A stretch of 64,000 nt of DNA from Bifidobacterium aemilianum (GTDB lineage Bacteria > Actinomycetota > Actinomycetes > Actinomycetales > Bifidobacteriaceae). Made by a program: the position numbers and the translations under genes. The notes under the pieces are model-generated. The model saw only the letters and a program-made list of their open reading frames with translations. It was not told where the DNA came from and ran no database searches. The stretch covers positions 248,001-312,000 of the forward strand of contig NZ_PDCG01000001.1 of assembly GCF_003315635.1 (NCBI RefSeq), written 5' to 3'. Positions 26,796-35,839 of this stretch are shown piece by piece (position 1 is the first letter of the stretch; each line of letters begins with the position of its first letter).

Positions 26796-28919
26796 CTACC
26801 TGCCCACCTCCATGAAGTGCAGGTCCTTGAGGTAGCCCTTGCCGGCGGTGATGTCATATTGGATGAGCTTGTAGTCATCCATGAGCTGATTGGTCCTGGC
26901 GTCGAAGTCCTTGGCAGCCATGGGCTTGCCATGGGCGTCCAGATAATTGGGCTGGCCCTCGGGAATCCGGTCCCAACCCTGGATATTGTTGACCACTGGC
27001 GGTTCCATGGCTGGAATCGCGTCGTGCATGCGAGTCAGGAAGGCCAGATAGGGCGAGACCTTGGCGCCCATATGCTCGGCCGTCTGGGCGGCGAAGTAGT
27101 TGGGCGAGGTGTAGTCGCTGTTCTCGTTGCGCTGGCCGCGACTGGCCGAGGCCTTGTTGGACCAGATGAAGTAGTCGGTCAGGTGCAGATCCAGGGAGTT
27201 GTTGGAGTCCGCTCCCGCCGTGGAGTATATGCCCGGGAGGTGATCCCCGTAGAAGACCACGGTGACCGGCTTGCTCAGGCCATCGAGCTGGTCCAGGAAC
27301 TGCTTGGTGGCCCGGTCGGTCAGTTCGACCCCCTTGGCATAGGTGTCAATGGAGGTCTTCTCGTCAGCTTCCAGCTTGGGGCTGCCGGGCTTGTTGCTGG
27401 CCTTGAACTCGTTGTTTGCATACCAGGAGTGATAGGGCATGTGGTTCTGCATGGTGGCCATCTGGATGAACTGGCTCTTACTCGTGGCGCTGATCTTCTC
27501 GAAAGCGCTCTGGTAAGTGGCCTCGTCGGAGACATAGGGAGAGCTTCCCAGCTTCTGCTGGTGGGCAATCACATCCGGCTCCTCCAGGGTGTAGAAGTGG
27601 GAGATGCCGAATTTCTTATAATCCTGGGCCCTGGAATACATGGAGGGCTCATAGGGGTGGAAGGCCAAGGAATTGCCCACCTGCCCCCACAGCTGGTTGA
27701 TGGTCGGCGTCCATTGCTCTCCAGGCACCAGCTGCTGGTAGGGGCTGGTCAGCGATGAGTCGAAGTTGGCCATGGACAGACCTGTCAGGCTCATATATTC
27801 CAGGTTGGCTGTGCCGCCGCCGTAACCGGATGAGAGCATGTAGCCACTGGTGGTCTGGTCCTTGATGGAGCGAATCCTGGGCATGGGGTCCTTGTTGATC
27901 TCCACCCCGGGCACACGGTTGGGGTCCGAGTAAGACTCGGAGAGGATGTAGACCACCGTGTTGTCCTTCATCTCGGTGGTCCGGCCGGTATTGATGTTCT
28001 TGGCCTCGGACTGGTAGCGCTTGGCCAGGGCCTTCATGGATTCCTGAGAATAATCCTGGGGTTTGTCCATGATCTTGGGATTGCACTGGCGGATGAAGGA
28101 GACCAGGGGTCCGTTGCGCTGGGCGTCGTAGACCGAATCCCACATGGAGGGAATGTCTCCCATGGACTTGGACAAGCCATCAGCCCAGGAACCGACCGTT
28201 GAGACCTGAGCGGTAAAGGCCCCGAACACCGTGACCGAAAGCGCCAGCAGCAGCAACCTGACGGCAGCGGCCAATCCGGTCCGGTCCATGGGCCGAATCA
28301 GCCTGCCGTGGCGCCCATCGATATGGTTGAGGTAGACGAAGATGCCTATCAGAACAGCCACATAGAGCAAGACCCCCGCAATCAACCAGAAGGCGCCCGA
28401 GGGTAGGAAGCTCATGATATTGCCGGTGTTGGAGCCGAAGAGCTTCACATCCGAGGGCAGGACGGTCTCATAGCGAACGGAGACCTTGAAGTGCTCGATC
28501 AGGGCCACGATGGCGGCGGCCGAAAGCAGGAGCGGTGAGACAACCCAGAACCGGTTGATCAGGAAGAGCAGCATGGCATAGATCAGGCCCAGGAGCAGCA
28601 GGTTGAGGACGAAGACGAAATTCTGCTTGGTCCACATTTTGGCAACCATGTCCCAAACGCCGGTCAGGGGGCTGGACAGCTCGACCCTGGTGGAGTTCTG
28701 GGTCACACCCCACTGGAGCGTGAGCACCGCGATGATGTCGAAGACCAGGAAGAGCAGGGCATAGAGCCAGGAGGCGAAAGGCTTGCGCGCGCAAACCGTG
28801 CCCTTGGCCAGGCCATCCGAATCCCCATGGTCAAGGCCATTATCGGCGCTTTGGGCATCCAGCCGCTCCGGCTCGTCCTTGGGCTCCCCCATGCCTTCAA
28901 CTGCGGTACTTGTAGTCAT
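26796..28919 (-). CDS. LTA-synthase-like phosphoglycerol transferase
   Basis: About 707 residues from the ATG at 28919 (MTTSTAVEGMGEP), with GAGGAAG upstream. After a 50-residue polar tail come five membrane segments (about residues 52-270) and an extracellular sulfatase-fold domain (about 315-650). VVYILSESYSDPNRVPG starts this domain with the metal-binding glutamate, YGGGTANLEYMSLTG carries the threonine nucleophile, and VVFYGDHLPGI supplies the Asp-His metal site. The family moves glycerol phosphate from phosphatidylglycerol to a glycolipid to build polyglycerol-phosphate chains. Followed at a distance by a GT4 likely to act on the anchor. Confidence 0.88.
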   Translation of the reverse strand: MTTSTAVEGMGEPKDEPERLDAQSADNGLDHGDSDGLAKGTVCARKPFASWLYALLFLVFDIIAVLTLQWGVTQNSTRVELSSPLTGVWDMVAKMWTKQNFVFVLNLLLLGLIYAMLLFLINRFWVVSPLLLSAAAIVALIEHFKVSVRYETVLPSDVKLFGSNTGNIMSFLPSGAFWLIAGVLLYVAVLIGIFVYLNHIDGRHGRLIRPMDRTGLAAAVRLLLLALSVTVFGAFTAQVSTVGSWADGLSKSMGDIPSMWDSVYDAQRNGPLVSFIRQCNPKIMDKPQDYSQESMKALAKRYQSEAKNINTGRTTEMKDNTVVYILSESYSDPNRVPGVEINKDPMPRIRSIKDQTTSGYMLSSGYGGGTANLEYMSLTGLSMANFDSSLTSPYQQLVPGEQWTPTINQLWGQVGNSLAFHPYEPSMYSRAQDYKKFGISHFYTLEEPDVIAHQQKLGSSPYVSDEATYQSAFEKISATSKSQFIQMATMQNHMPYHSWYANNEFKASNKPGSPKLEADEKTSIDTYAKGVELTDRATKQFLDQLDGLSKPVTVVFYGDHLPGIYSTAGADSNNSLDLHLTDYFIWSNKASASRGQRNENSDYTSPNYFAAQTAEHMGAKVSPYLAFLTRMHDAIPAMEPPVVNNIQGWDRIPEGQPNYLDAHGKPMAAKDFDARTNQLMDDYKLIQYDITAGKGYLKDLHFMEVGR

Positions 28920-29407
28920 TGTATGCACTTCCTCTGGTCTCATGAATTGGTATTGCCATTCCCGTTTCAGTATTCAGCTCTGCGCACCGGCAGGCAGATT
29001 CACTGGTCTGCGCCTCCGCTCACATGCACGCACAGTAATCAGCATGGCGCCCACGGTCAGGTCTCATGTCCAGCAGCCTTGGGCCACCCGGCTCTTTGCC
29101 TGCCGGCCCAATGCCTTCCTTGATTCACGCCCCAGTCTAGTCATATCTTTCGAGCCATAGCCAAAACTACACTATTGATACACAATCTCAATAATTTACT
29201 ATCGAACCTGCCCATCCCAACCTCACCGAAGCACGGGCGGAGTGCGGGGTCGGTCAACAACTCCCACAACTACAGCGTGAGCGACCCTGGCAGGGATATT
29301 CTCGGATGAATTATGCCCCGACCGGTCATACCTATGGATGATTCCGGTGGAAGGGTGTGGGCTATATTATCAATGGGCAATACTGGTAGCCCGTGAAAGA
29401 GGGATGA
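28920..29407. other. Divergent promoter region
   Basis: 488 bp between the LTA-synthase-like gene (-) and the esterase gene (+). It is AT-richer around 29160-29210 than the genes around it. A fair promoter on + is TTGATA (29175-29180), 16 bp, TACTAT (29197-29202), though it is 200 bp from the start; a second AT-rich element, CTATATTAT, stands at about 29361. No gene seen. Confidence 0.4.
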
Positions 29408-30769
29408 ATGAGCTTCTTCACCAAGATCCATCTGACCAGCGGTTGGCTCCCCGTTGGATTGTATAGCCTGACGGCGGTCGGGCTGCTGCTGGTGGTAATA
29501 CTCGCCTCAAGCAAGAGCAGACGCAAACCCCTGCTCACCCAACTGGCGATCGGACTTGGAGGATTTCTTATCGGGTACCTGGCCGTCTGGCTCCTGTCCG
29601 ATGTCTTCCTGGTCTTTGAGGTCAGTCTGGGATGGGCCGTCATGCTGGCGGTGGCCATTGGCTTTGGTCTGGCCTTCTTTCTGCTGGCCGCAGCCGTGCA
29701 ATCCAAAGGACTCAGACGTATCATCAGCATGGTCACAGTGCTCCTGGTCATACTGAGCTGCGCCCTGCGCATTGACCAGATTTACGGCGAGTACGCCACC
29801 GTGGCCTCAGTGCTCGGCATCTCCGATTATCCGAATCTGGACTTGGAGCAGGTCAGCCCCGCCAGCAGCGATGTCAAGTCATGGAAGACCAAGGCCGACC
29901 AAGGCCAGCTGCCCCAGCTGCCCGACAAGGGCATCATCCGGTCCGTCACCATCCCGGCCACGGAATCCGGCTTCAAGGCCCGCAAGGCCAACGTCTACCT
30001 ACCGCCGGCAGCCCTCAGCAAGACTCCCCCACGGCTGCCCGTCATGATCATGCTGGCCGGCCAACCCGGCTCACCAGACCGCTTCTTCGGCGCCAGCAAC
30101 ATCGCCGCCAGCCTGGACTCCTATGCCCGGAAGCATGACGGCCTGGCCCCCATTGTGGTCTCCCCCGACCAGAATGGGTCCAACACCCACAACACCCTTT
30201 GCGCCGACACCAAGGTCTATGGCAACGCCGAAAGTTACCTGACCAAGGACGTGACCAAGTGGGTCAAGACCTACCTACCGGTCAAAAAAAGCCCGCAGGC
30301 CTGGCTTATCGGCGGTTTCTCGCAAGGAGCCACCTGCAGCACGCAACTGGGACCGGCCCACCCGGACATTTACGGACACATCTATTCGGCTTCGGGCCAG
30401 GTCGCCCCGGTAGACCACACCCGCAAGAGGACCATCGACCGGTATTTCGATGGTTCGGAGCGCGAATACCTCAAGCATGTGCCCGCCAACATCATGAAAG
30501 GCAAGGCCCCCCTCCACCAGACAGTCTTCACAGCCGCCGGCGATTGGGACCCCAAATCCCAGAAGGACCAGCTGGCCATCGGCAAATCCGCCAGGGCGTC
30601 CGGCATGTCGGTAACCACCATCGTGGCCCAGGACTCCGGTCATGACTGGCATACGGTCAACACTGGCCTACTGCCACAGATCGACAGGTTCTGCCAGGAG
30701 ACAGGACTGGGCAAGTCCACGAAAGCCCTGGCCAACTACCCGAAGGTGCGCATCATCAGTGAGGATTGA
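29408..30769 (+). CDS. Membrane-anchored alpha/beta-hydrolase, likely aminoacyl-lipid hydrolase
   Basis: 453 residues. Four membrane segments (about 12-125) are followed by an extracytoplasmic esterase-D-like hydrolase domain. LPVMIMLAGQPGSPDRFFGA forms the oxyanion region, GGFSQGATCS the nucleophile elbow with the catalytic serine, GDWDPK a likely acid and DSGHDWHTVN the catalytic histidine. In Corynebacterium and Enterococcus, hydrolases beside MprF-type synthases (AhyD) remove amino acids from phosphatidylglycerol. The MprF-like gene starts about 120 bp downstream on the same strand, so I infer the same editing role. A mycolyltransferase-like reading is possible but less fitting here. Confidence 0.75.
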   Translation: MSFFTKIHLTSGWLPVGLYSLTAVGLLLVVILASSKSRRKPLLTQLAIGLGGFLIGYLAVWLLSDVFLVFEVSLGWAVMLAVAIGFGLAFFLLAAAVQSKGLRRIISMVTVLLVILSCALRIDQIYGEYATVASVLGISDYPNLDLEQVSPASSDVKSWKTKADQGQLPQLPDKGIIRSVTIPATESGFKARKANVYLPPAALSKTPPRLPVMIMLAGQPGSPDRFFGASNIAASLDSYARKHDGLAPIVVSPDQNGSNTHNTLCADTKVYGNAESYLTKDVTKWVKTYLPVKKSPQAWLIGGFSQGATCSTQLGPAHPDIYGHIYSASGQVAPVDHTRKRTIDRYFDGSEREYLKHVPANIMKGKAPLHQTVFTAAGDWDPKSQKDQLAIGKSARASGMSVTTIVAQDSGHDWHTVNTGLLPQIDRFCQETGLGKSTKALANYPKVRIISED

Positions 30770-30887
30770 CACTCCCTGAGCTCGGGAAGACTCGCGGCCA
30801 ACAGAAACCGGCCCGCACGCGGATCATCCATTGGCTGTGACCTATAGTGATTGATGAGACTGCAAGATGACAAAGGACTTTGACAAG

Positions 30888-33800
30888 ATGGCAGACAACA
30901 GGCAGCCCAGCAAGGAAGACGAGGCGGGGAATCAGCTTCCACCGACCCCCAAGCCTGAGGGCCATGGCAGTACGGCGGCAGCACCGAACCCAGGCGAGGG
31001 CACGCACACCGTTCAGGCAAAGCCCAGCGATGCAGACGGGGCCACAGATGTTCAACGCCTGAAGGAGCGGACCGGTGCCCAGCCCAAGGTCCTCAAGACC
31101 GCCGCCACCCGCCTGGTTAGAGAATCGGTCAAGAAGGGCGCTTCCTCACACAACTCATGGCTTCCCCTGGGCAGGGACATCATCCAATGGATCAGGGAAC
31201 ACACCTTGGCGGTTGCGGCCACCGCCATCTTCCTGGTTGCCAACATTGCCCGCTGGGTCTTCCTGGCCTTCCGCCATATCGCCAACTCACCCAACAGTCT
31301 CAGCGTCACCCTGGCCCAGATGCTCTCCGGGCCCTCACTGACCGGCCGGCCGGGCAAACAAGGCCTGCCACCCATCATGCATATAGACCTGATGAAGCAA
31401 TTCCTGCATCTGTTGCGGTCTTTGGTCTTCGTTCATGGTGTCATCGCGCTGGTTATCTATGCCGTGGTGCTCATGGTGGCCCTCTCCGTAGCCCAAACGC
31501 GACTGGGCACCCTCAAGACCATTGTGGTCACCCTCCTATCGACGCTCTCCGGCATCATTCTGGGCCTCTTGATCTGCTGCGCCATCAATATGGGACTGAA
31601 CGACTGGCACTGGATGCGTGGCGTTCCCCTCGCCCTATCGCCGTTGACCCTGGTCATCGGCCCCCTTATGGCAGCCAGCGCCTACGAGGACGTGCTCTGG
31701 AGGCGGCGTATTGTGCTCCTTGGCTACAGCGTCGTCTGTGCCGTGCTCCTCTTCGGCGGGAATCCTGGCAGCTACTGCACCCTGGCAGCGGCGGTGGTTG
31801 GACACCTGACAGGTCTCATCATCCACGGCAAGGCCCGCGACCATGTCCAGTGGTGGCAGGGTACGGATTATGAGATCCGCCGGCTGTTCGCAGCCATCCA
31901 GCTGGTGCTGGCCGTCGGACCGATTCTGGCCATGACCTCCCGCTCCCACGCCGGCATCCTGACCAACCTGGCCCTCTTCACCACACCGGCATTTGGCGAC
32001 AATTCCGCCATCAGCAATTGCCTGGATGGCCACTCCACCAGCTCCTGCACCCTGCTGACCGGCCTGCACCACTTCGCCCTGGCTGGGGTCTGGGTCCGCG
32101 CCATCCTGCCCATCGCCGCCCTGGCCATCGTGGCCTGGGGACTCTACCGGGGCCGTAGGCTGGCAGCCTGGGTCAGCATTGCCCTGAATGGCGCGACGGT
32201 GGTGTTCGCCATCATCTACTATCTGCTCTCCCCCTTGCTGGTGGCCCTACCCATTGACACCTACGGCGACCAGTTCGGCTTTTCGCCCGCCTTTGTATCA
32301 ACCGTCATACCGCCCCTGCTACTGGTGCTCCTGCTCTTGAAGAATCTGCCGCATTTCTCCATCCACACCTCATCCAAGCGTGTGGTGACCGGCATTACGG
32401 CGATTCTGGGGGCAGCCATGGTCTCCTCCTGCGGTTATCTGATCTTCGGCCTGTCCCTGCCGCAACTCTTCCGCCCCCGGGCAACCGCACCGGCCCTCCT
32501 CCTCAACCTCCTCCACCTGGTCATGCCCACCGGGTTCGCCGGCGGCAGAGCAGCCATCAAATCGGTCTCACCGATCTCCTCAGTGGTGACCCAGGGATTC
32601 GTGGTGCTCTTCTGGATTGTGGTGCTCATGGTCTTCATCTTCTGGTTCAAGGATGTGGTCTCCGTGGACGAACGTGACCGTCAACGGGCCAACCTCCTGG
32701 TTCAGGCCGGCGGCTCCTCCATGAGCTTCATGACCACCTGGGAGGACAACCACTACTGGTTCTCCCCCACCGGCCGTTCCGCCATCGCCTACCGCATCAT
32801 GCATGGGGTGGCCCTGACCGTCACCGGCCCCTTCGGCGATCCCAGCGAATACATGGGCGACCTGCGCGAATTCATCCGCTTCTGCAACGACCACTCCTGG
32901 TCCCCGGCCTTCTACGCCGTCCATGAGGACCAGCGCAAGGAGCTGGAGAAGCTGGGCTGCTCCTCCATTCAGGTGGGCACCGAGATGGTGGTGGACCCCA
33001 ACAGCTGGCAGACCCGTGGCAAGAAGTGGCAGGACATCCGCACGGCCATCAACAAGGCCAAGCGTGACGGCTTCACCGATGTGCTGACCTCCTACGACAA
33101 GGCCGGCTGGCAGGTCCAGCAGCAGATCGTCGACATCTCCGAAGAGTGGGCCCAGCTCAAGGCCCTGCCAGAGATGAAGTTCACCCTGGGCGGCGTTGAG
33201 GAACTGCGCGACCCCAGAGTCATGCTCCTATACTGCCAGGATGAGCAGGGCAAGGTGCTGGGCGTGACCTCCTGGCTGCCCACCTACCGAGATGGCCGCG
33301 TGGTGGGCTGGACCCTGGACTTCATGCGCCACCGGACCGACAGCCCCAACGGCATCATGGAGTTCCTCATCGCCCGCATGGCCGAACGTCTCAGGGACAT
33401 GGGCCAGGAGAATCCCGCCCAGGCCGTGGAGTTCATGAGCCTGTCCGCAGCCCCTCTGGCCGGCATCGGCGAGAGCGAGGAGGAACGGGACAGTGTGGGA
33501 GCGCAAATCATCGAGCATGGGCTCTCCATCGTCGCTGACCTTCTGGAACCGGCCTATGGTTTCAAATCCCTCTTCTTCTTCAAGAAGAAGTTCCAGCCCG
33601 CACCTGCCCCGATCTACATGTCATACCCAGACTCGGCCAAGATGGCACAAATCGGCCTGGCGGTGGTTGGCGCCTACCTGCCCGAGCTCAAGGCCTCGCA
33701 AATCGCCGAGATGCTGAAGACCCTCAAGCCCGCCAAGGACGGGAAGGTCGGGAATGCGGCAGCGGCAGAGCAGCCCTCCAAAAACGAGAAACCGGCACCG

Positions 33801-33968
33801 GGCAAGAAGGCTGGGAAACCTGCACAAGGTGAGCACGATGCCAAAGTCGGGGAGGATAAGCAGGCTCCCCGGCACGACAAGGCCGAGAAGGACCAGAAGT
33901 CCCCGATCGACAAGAATCTAGGCAGCCGGAACAACCCCGCCGACACCGCGGACACCAACCACTCGTAA
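30888..33968 (+). CDS. mprF: MprF-like aminoacyl-phosphatidylglycerol synthase
   Basis: About 1,026 residues from an ATG at 30888 with AAAGGA ten bases upstream (an ATG at 30867 lacks a site). A polar N-terminal tail is followed by many membrane segments (to about residue 610), which in this family flip the product lipid. The cytoplasmic DUF2156/GNAT-like domain (about 625-930) contains SFMTTWEDNHYWFSPTGRSA, GDPSEYMGDLREFIRFC and VGWTLDFMRHRTDSPNGIME. It takes an amino acid (Lys, Ala or other) from tRNA and attaches it to phosphatidylglycerol, reducing surface charge. The C-terminal 80 residues are Lys/Ala/Pro-rich and probably disordered; no lysyl-tRNA synthetase fusion is seen. Confidence 0.87.
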   Translation: MADNRQPSKEDEAGNQLPPTPKPEGHGSTAAAPNPGEGTHTVQAKPSDADGATDVQRLKERTGAQPKVLKTAATRLVRESVKKGASSHNSWLPLGRDIIQWIREHTLAVAATAIFLVANIARWVFLAFRHIANSPNSLSVTLAQMLSGPSLTGRPGKQGLPPIMHIDLMKQFLHLLRSLVFVHGVIALVIYAVVLMVALSVAQTRLGTLKTIVVTLLSTLSGIILGLLICCAINMGLNDWHWMRGVPLALSPLTLVIGPLMAASAYEDVLWRRRIVLLGYSVVCAVLLFGGNPGSYCTLAAAVVGHLTGLIIHGKARDHVQWWQGTDYEIRRLFAAIQLVLAVGPILAMTSRSHAGILTNLALFTTPAFGDNSAISNCLDGHSTSSCTLLTGLHHFALAGVWVRAILPIAALAIVAWGLYRGRRLAAWVSIALNGATVVFAIIYYLLSPLLVALPIDTYGDQFGFSPAFVSTVIPPLLLVLLLLKNLPHFSIHTSSKRVVTGITAILGAAMVSSCGYLIFGLSLPQLFRPRATAPALLLNLLHLVMPTGFAGGRAAIKSVSPISSVVTQGFVVLFWIVVLMVFIFWFKDVVSVDERDRQRANLLVQAGGSSMSFMTTWEDNHYWFSPTGRSAIAYRIMHGVALTVTGPFGDPSEYMGDLREFIRFCNDHSWSPAFYAVHEDQRKELEKLGCSSIQVGTEMVVDPNSWQTRGKKWQDIRTAINKAKRDGFTDVLTSYDKAGWQVQQQIVDISEEWAQLKALPEMKFTLGGVEELRDPRVMLLYCQDEQGKVLGVTSWLPTYRDGRVVGWTLDFMRHRTDSPNGIMEFLIARMAERLRDMGQENPAQAVEFMSLSAAPLAGIGESEEERDSVGAQIIEHGLSIVADLLEPAYGFKSLFFFKKKFQPAPAPIYMSYPDSAKMAQIGLAVVGAYLPELKASQIAEMLKTLKPAKDGKVGNAAAAEQPSKNEKPAPGKKAGKPAQGEHDAKVGEDKQAPRHDKAEKDQKSPIDKNLGSRNNPADTADTNHS

Positions 33969-33981
33969 GGTCTGAAGGCAG

Positions 33982-34023
33982 AACGCAGGGGCCTCACCCA
34001 TAGATGGGTGAGGCCCCTGCGTT
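33982..34023. terminator. Perfect 19-bp bidirectional terminator
   Basis: AACGCAGGGGCCTCACCCA (33982-34000) pairs completely with 34005-34023 around the loop TAGA. It lies between the convergent mprF-like and metal-binding lipoprotein genes. Confidence 0.8.
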
Positions 34024-34122
34024 TGTCCACTATGCCTATGGGATAACTCCTGTGCGGCCTTGCAAGGACCAGCAGCCCCCGCCAACACAAGCGAGGACCG
34101 GGCCAGAAGCCGGTCAGGTCCC

Positions 34123-35070
34123 CTACTTGAGGGCCTTGGCGAAGTCCTCCTGGAGGTCGCCGATCCATGCCAACAGGTCCTGGTAGCCAACAGGCATCTG
34201 CTCACTGAGATCCACCTGAGGAACCTGGCCCACCTTGGCACTGACGATGATCTGCTCAGTCATGGAGTTGGTCTCCTGGGTGTTGACCACCAGCACGGCT
34301 ACCTTGCCTTGCCCCACAAGCCCTTGGAAATCCTTGATGTCATTGGGGGTGGGCTCGCTCTCGTTGGCGGCAGCCTGCCGGTAGCCGCGCGGGGTCAGGT
34401 CCTTCATCCCCAGATCCTCAGCCAGATAATCTGCCACGGACTCGGTGGCGGCGTAGGTCAGGGCATTGGTCCTGCTTCTGGTGCGCGCAATACGGTCTTC
34501 CAGCTTCTGCTCCTTGGCCTGCCAGGACTTCAGCCCCTGGGCAAAGGTCTCCTTGCCTGCCGCATCAGCAGACTCGTAAGCCTTGCTGATGGCCTGGGCC
34601 GCCTGCTTGCGGGCGTGGGCCGAGAACCAGAGGTGGGGGTTGGCACCCTCCTTGATGCCGCTGACCTGTGCCAGGTCGACCAGCTTGGTCTTGGAGGAAT
34701 CCACGCTCTTGGATGCCCAGGAGTCATAACCCGCACCGTTGACGATGAGGACATCGGCCTGGGAGATCTTGGCCATATCCTGGGTGGTGGGCTCATAGTC
34801 GTGGGCATCGACACTGACCCTGCCCACGATGCTGGTCACCTCCACCCGATCAGCACCCAGGTCCCGGGCCAGGGATGACCACTGATTGACACTGGACACC
34901 ACCTTGAGCTTGCCGGCCCTCTGCCCTACAGGGTCGCCGCAGGCCGCCAGTCCAACAGAAAGCCCCAGAGCCAGCAGCAGAGCCGCTACCCGTCGCAGGC
35001 CCTCCCCCAGACCCTTACGGCAGGCGGAGCCGCCCGGTTGACCTAACTGCTTCAGCTTCTCCATGTGCAT
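34123..35070 (-). CDS. Metal-binding lipoprotein of a zinc/manganese ABC transporter
   Basis: About 315 residues from the ATG at 35070 (another ATG at 35064). A lipoprotein signal ends LGLSVGLAACGD with the lipid-modified cysteine. The cluster A-I solute-binding fold shows VSVDAHDYEPTTQDM (first His ligand) and GANPHLWFSAHAR (second His). At the third ligand position, where zinc proteins have His, TYAATESVADYLAEDLG has Glu, as in the manganese-type PsaA set; this hints at Mn or Fe but is not proof. No ATPase or permease gene is adjacent, so it is an orphan binding protein here. A Fur-family gene lies upstream. Confidence 0.83.
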   Translation of the reverse strand: MHMEKLKQLGQPGGSACRKGLGEGLRRVAALLLALGLSVGLAACGDPVGQRAGKLKVVSSVNQWSSLARDLGADRVEVTSIVGRVSVDAHDYEPTTQDMAKISQADVLIVNGAGYDSWASKSVDSSKTKLVDLAQVSGIKEGANPHLWFSAHARKQAAQAISKAYESADAAGKETFAQGLKSWQAKEQKLEDRIARTRSRTNALTYAATESVADYLAEDLGMKDLTPRGYRQAAANESEPTPNDIKDFQGLVGQGKVAVLVVNTQETNSMTEQIIVSAKVGQVPQVDLSEQMPVGYQDLLAWIGDLQEDFAKALK

Positions 35071-35146
35071 CGTCACTCTTTCACACCAGCCTGGCGGTTG
35101 CAGGGTCGCAGGCACCGTCACATACCGGTACTCGCTTACCGATATT

Positions 35147-35161
35147 TGTTCTCAATAATCA
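35147..35161 (-). promoter_or_regulatory. Possible Fur/Zur-type operator
   Basis: On the minus strand TGATTATTGAGAACA lies 77 bp upstream of the lipoprotein start, in a short AT-rich patch. It resembles actinobacterial Zur boxes (TGA-AAT-x-TTTCA pattern) only partly. The nearby Fur-family gene makes a metal-dependent operator plausible. Confidence 0.3.
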
Positions 35162-35319
35162 TAACAGAGTCTTGCTACAGCACAGAGTCTTGACTGACCG
35201 CGATGACCAGTAAGGCAGGCACAGCGCATTACTGAGCCACCCGACAAGTCTTTCGCGCCGAACTACCGCCTTCAGCTACACTACCCCTGCCTCATCACTC
35301 CGACCAGGGTGCACCGCAG

Positions 35320-35730
35320 CTATTGGCAATCAGGGCACAGGCCAAAGACCTCTACGGTGTGGGAGCTTACGATGAACCCGTGCTCCTGGGCTATGCCCTG
35401 CACCCAGCGCTCTGGCGGCTCTATCTCGACCGTCTTGCCACAATGACGGCAGATGAGATGGTGGTGGTGGGCGTTGTCCTTGCACAGGCGGAAAACCTGC
35501 TGGTCATTGAGGCGAACGGTATCAACCAGACCGGCCTCGACCAGGGTATTCAGCTGCCGGTAGACCGTGGCCAGGCCGATGTGCGCATCAGCCTCGGTCA
35601 GGAGACGGTGGAGGTCATGGGCCGACATGAAGTCAGGGCAGCGTTGAAGCTGTTCAAGAATCGCTTCCTTCTGCCGGGTCTGCCTGGTTCGCCGGGCAAG
35701 CGAACCGGCACCCGCCGTCTGACCACTCAT
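35320..35730 (-). CDS. Fur-family metal-responsive repressor
   Basis: 136 residues. The winged helix (QKEAILEQLQRCPDFMSAHD, VYRQLNTLVEAGLVDTVRLN) is followed by DNAHHHHLICRHCGKTVEIE with the regulatory histidines and first CxxC, and a second CxxC at GLCPDC near the C-terminus for structural zinc. Zur, Mur and PerR share these features; the neighbouring metal-binding lipoprotein suggests Zur or a manganese regulator. It lies upstream of that gene in the same direction, with 249 bp between. Confidence 0.85.
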   Translation of the reverse strand: MSGQTAGAGSLARRTRQTRQKEAILEQLQRCPDFMSAHDLHRLLTEADAHIGLATVYRQLNTLVEAGLVDTVRLNDQQVFRLCKDNAHHHHLICRHCGKTVEIEPPERWVQGIAQEHGFIVSSHTVEVFGLCPDCQ

Positions 35731-35839
35731 CGCAAACCACCCTTCACCACTGCATGCACCAGCAACTGCCCTTCACTCTAGCCGATGGCAGGCCAACAAC
35801 ACAGGCCCCTGCCCCTTGGGCGAAGTTCCAGCCAATGGA

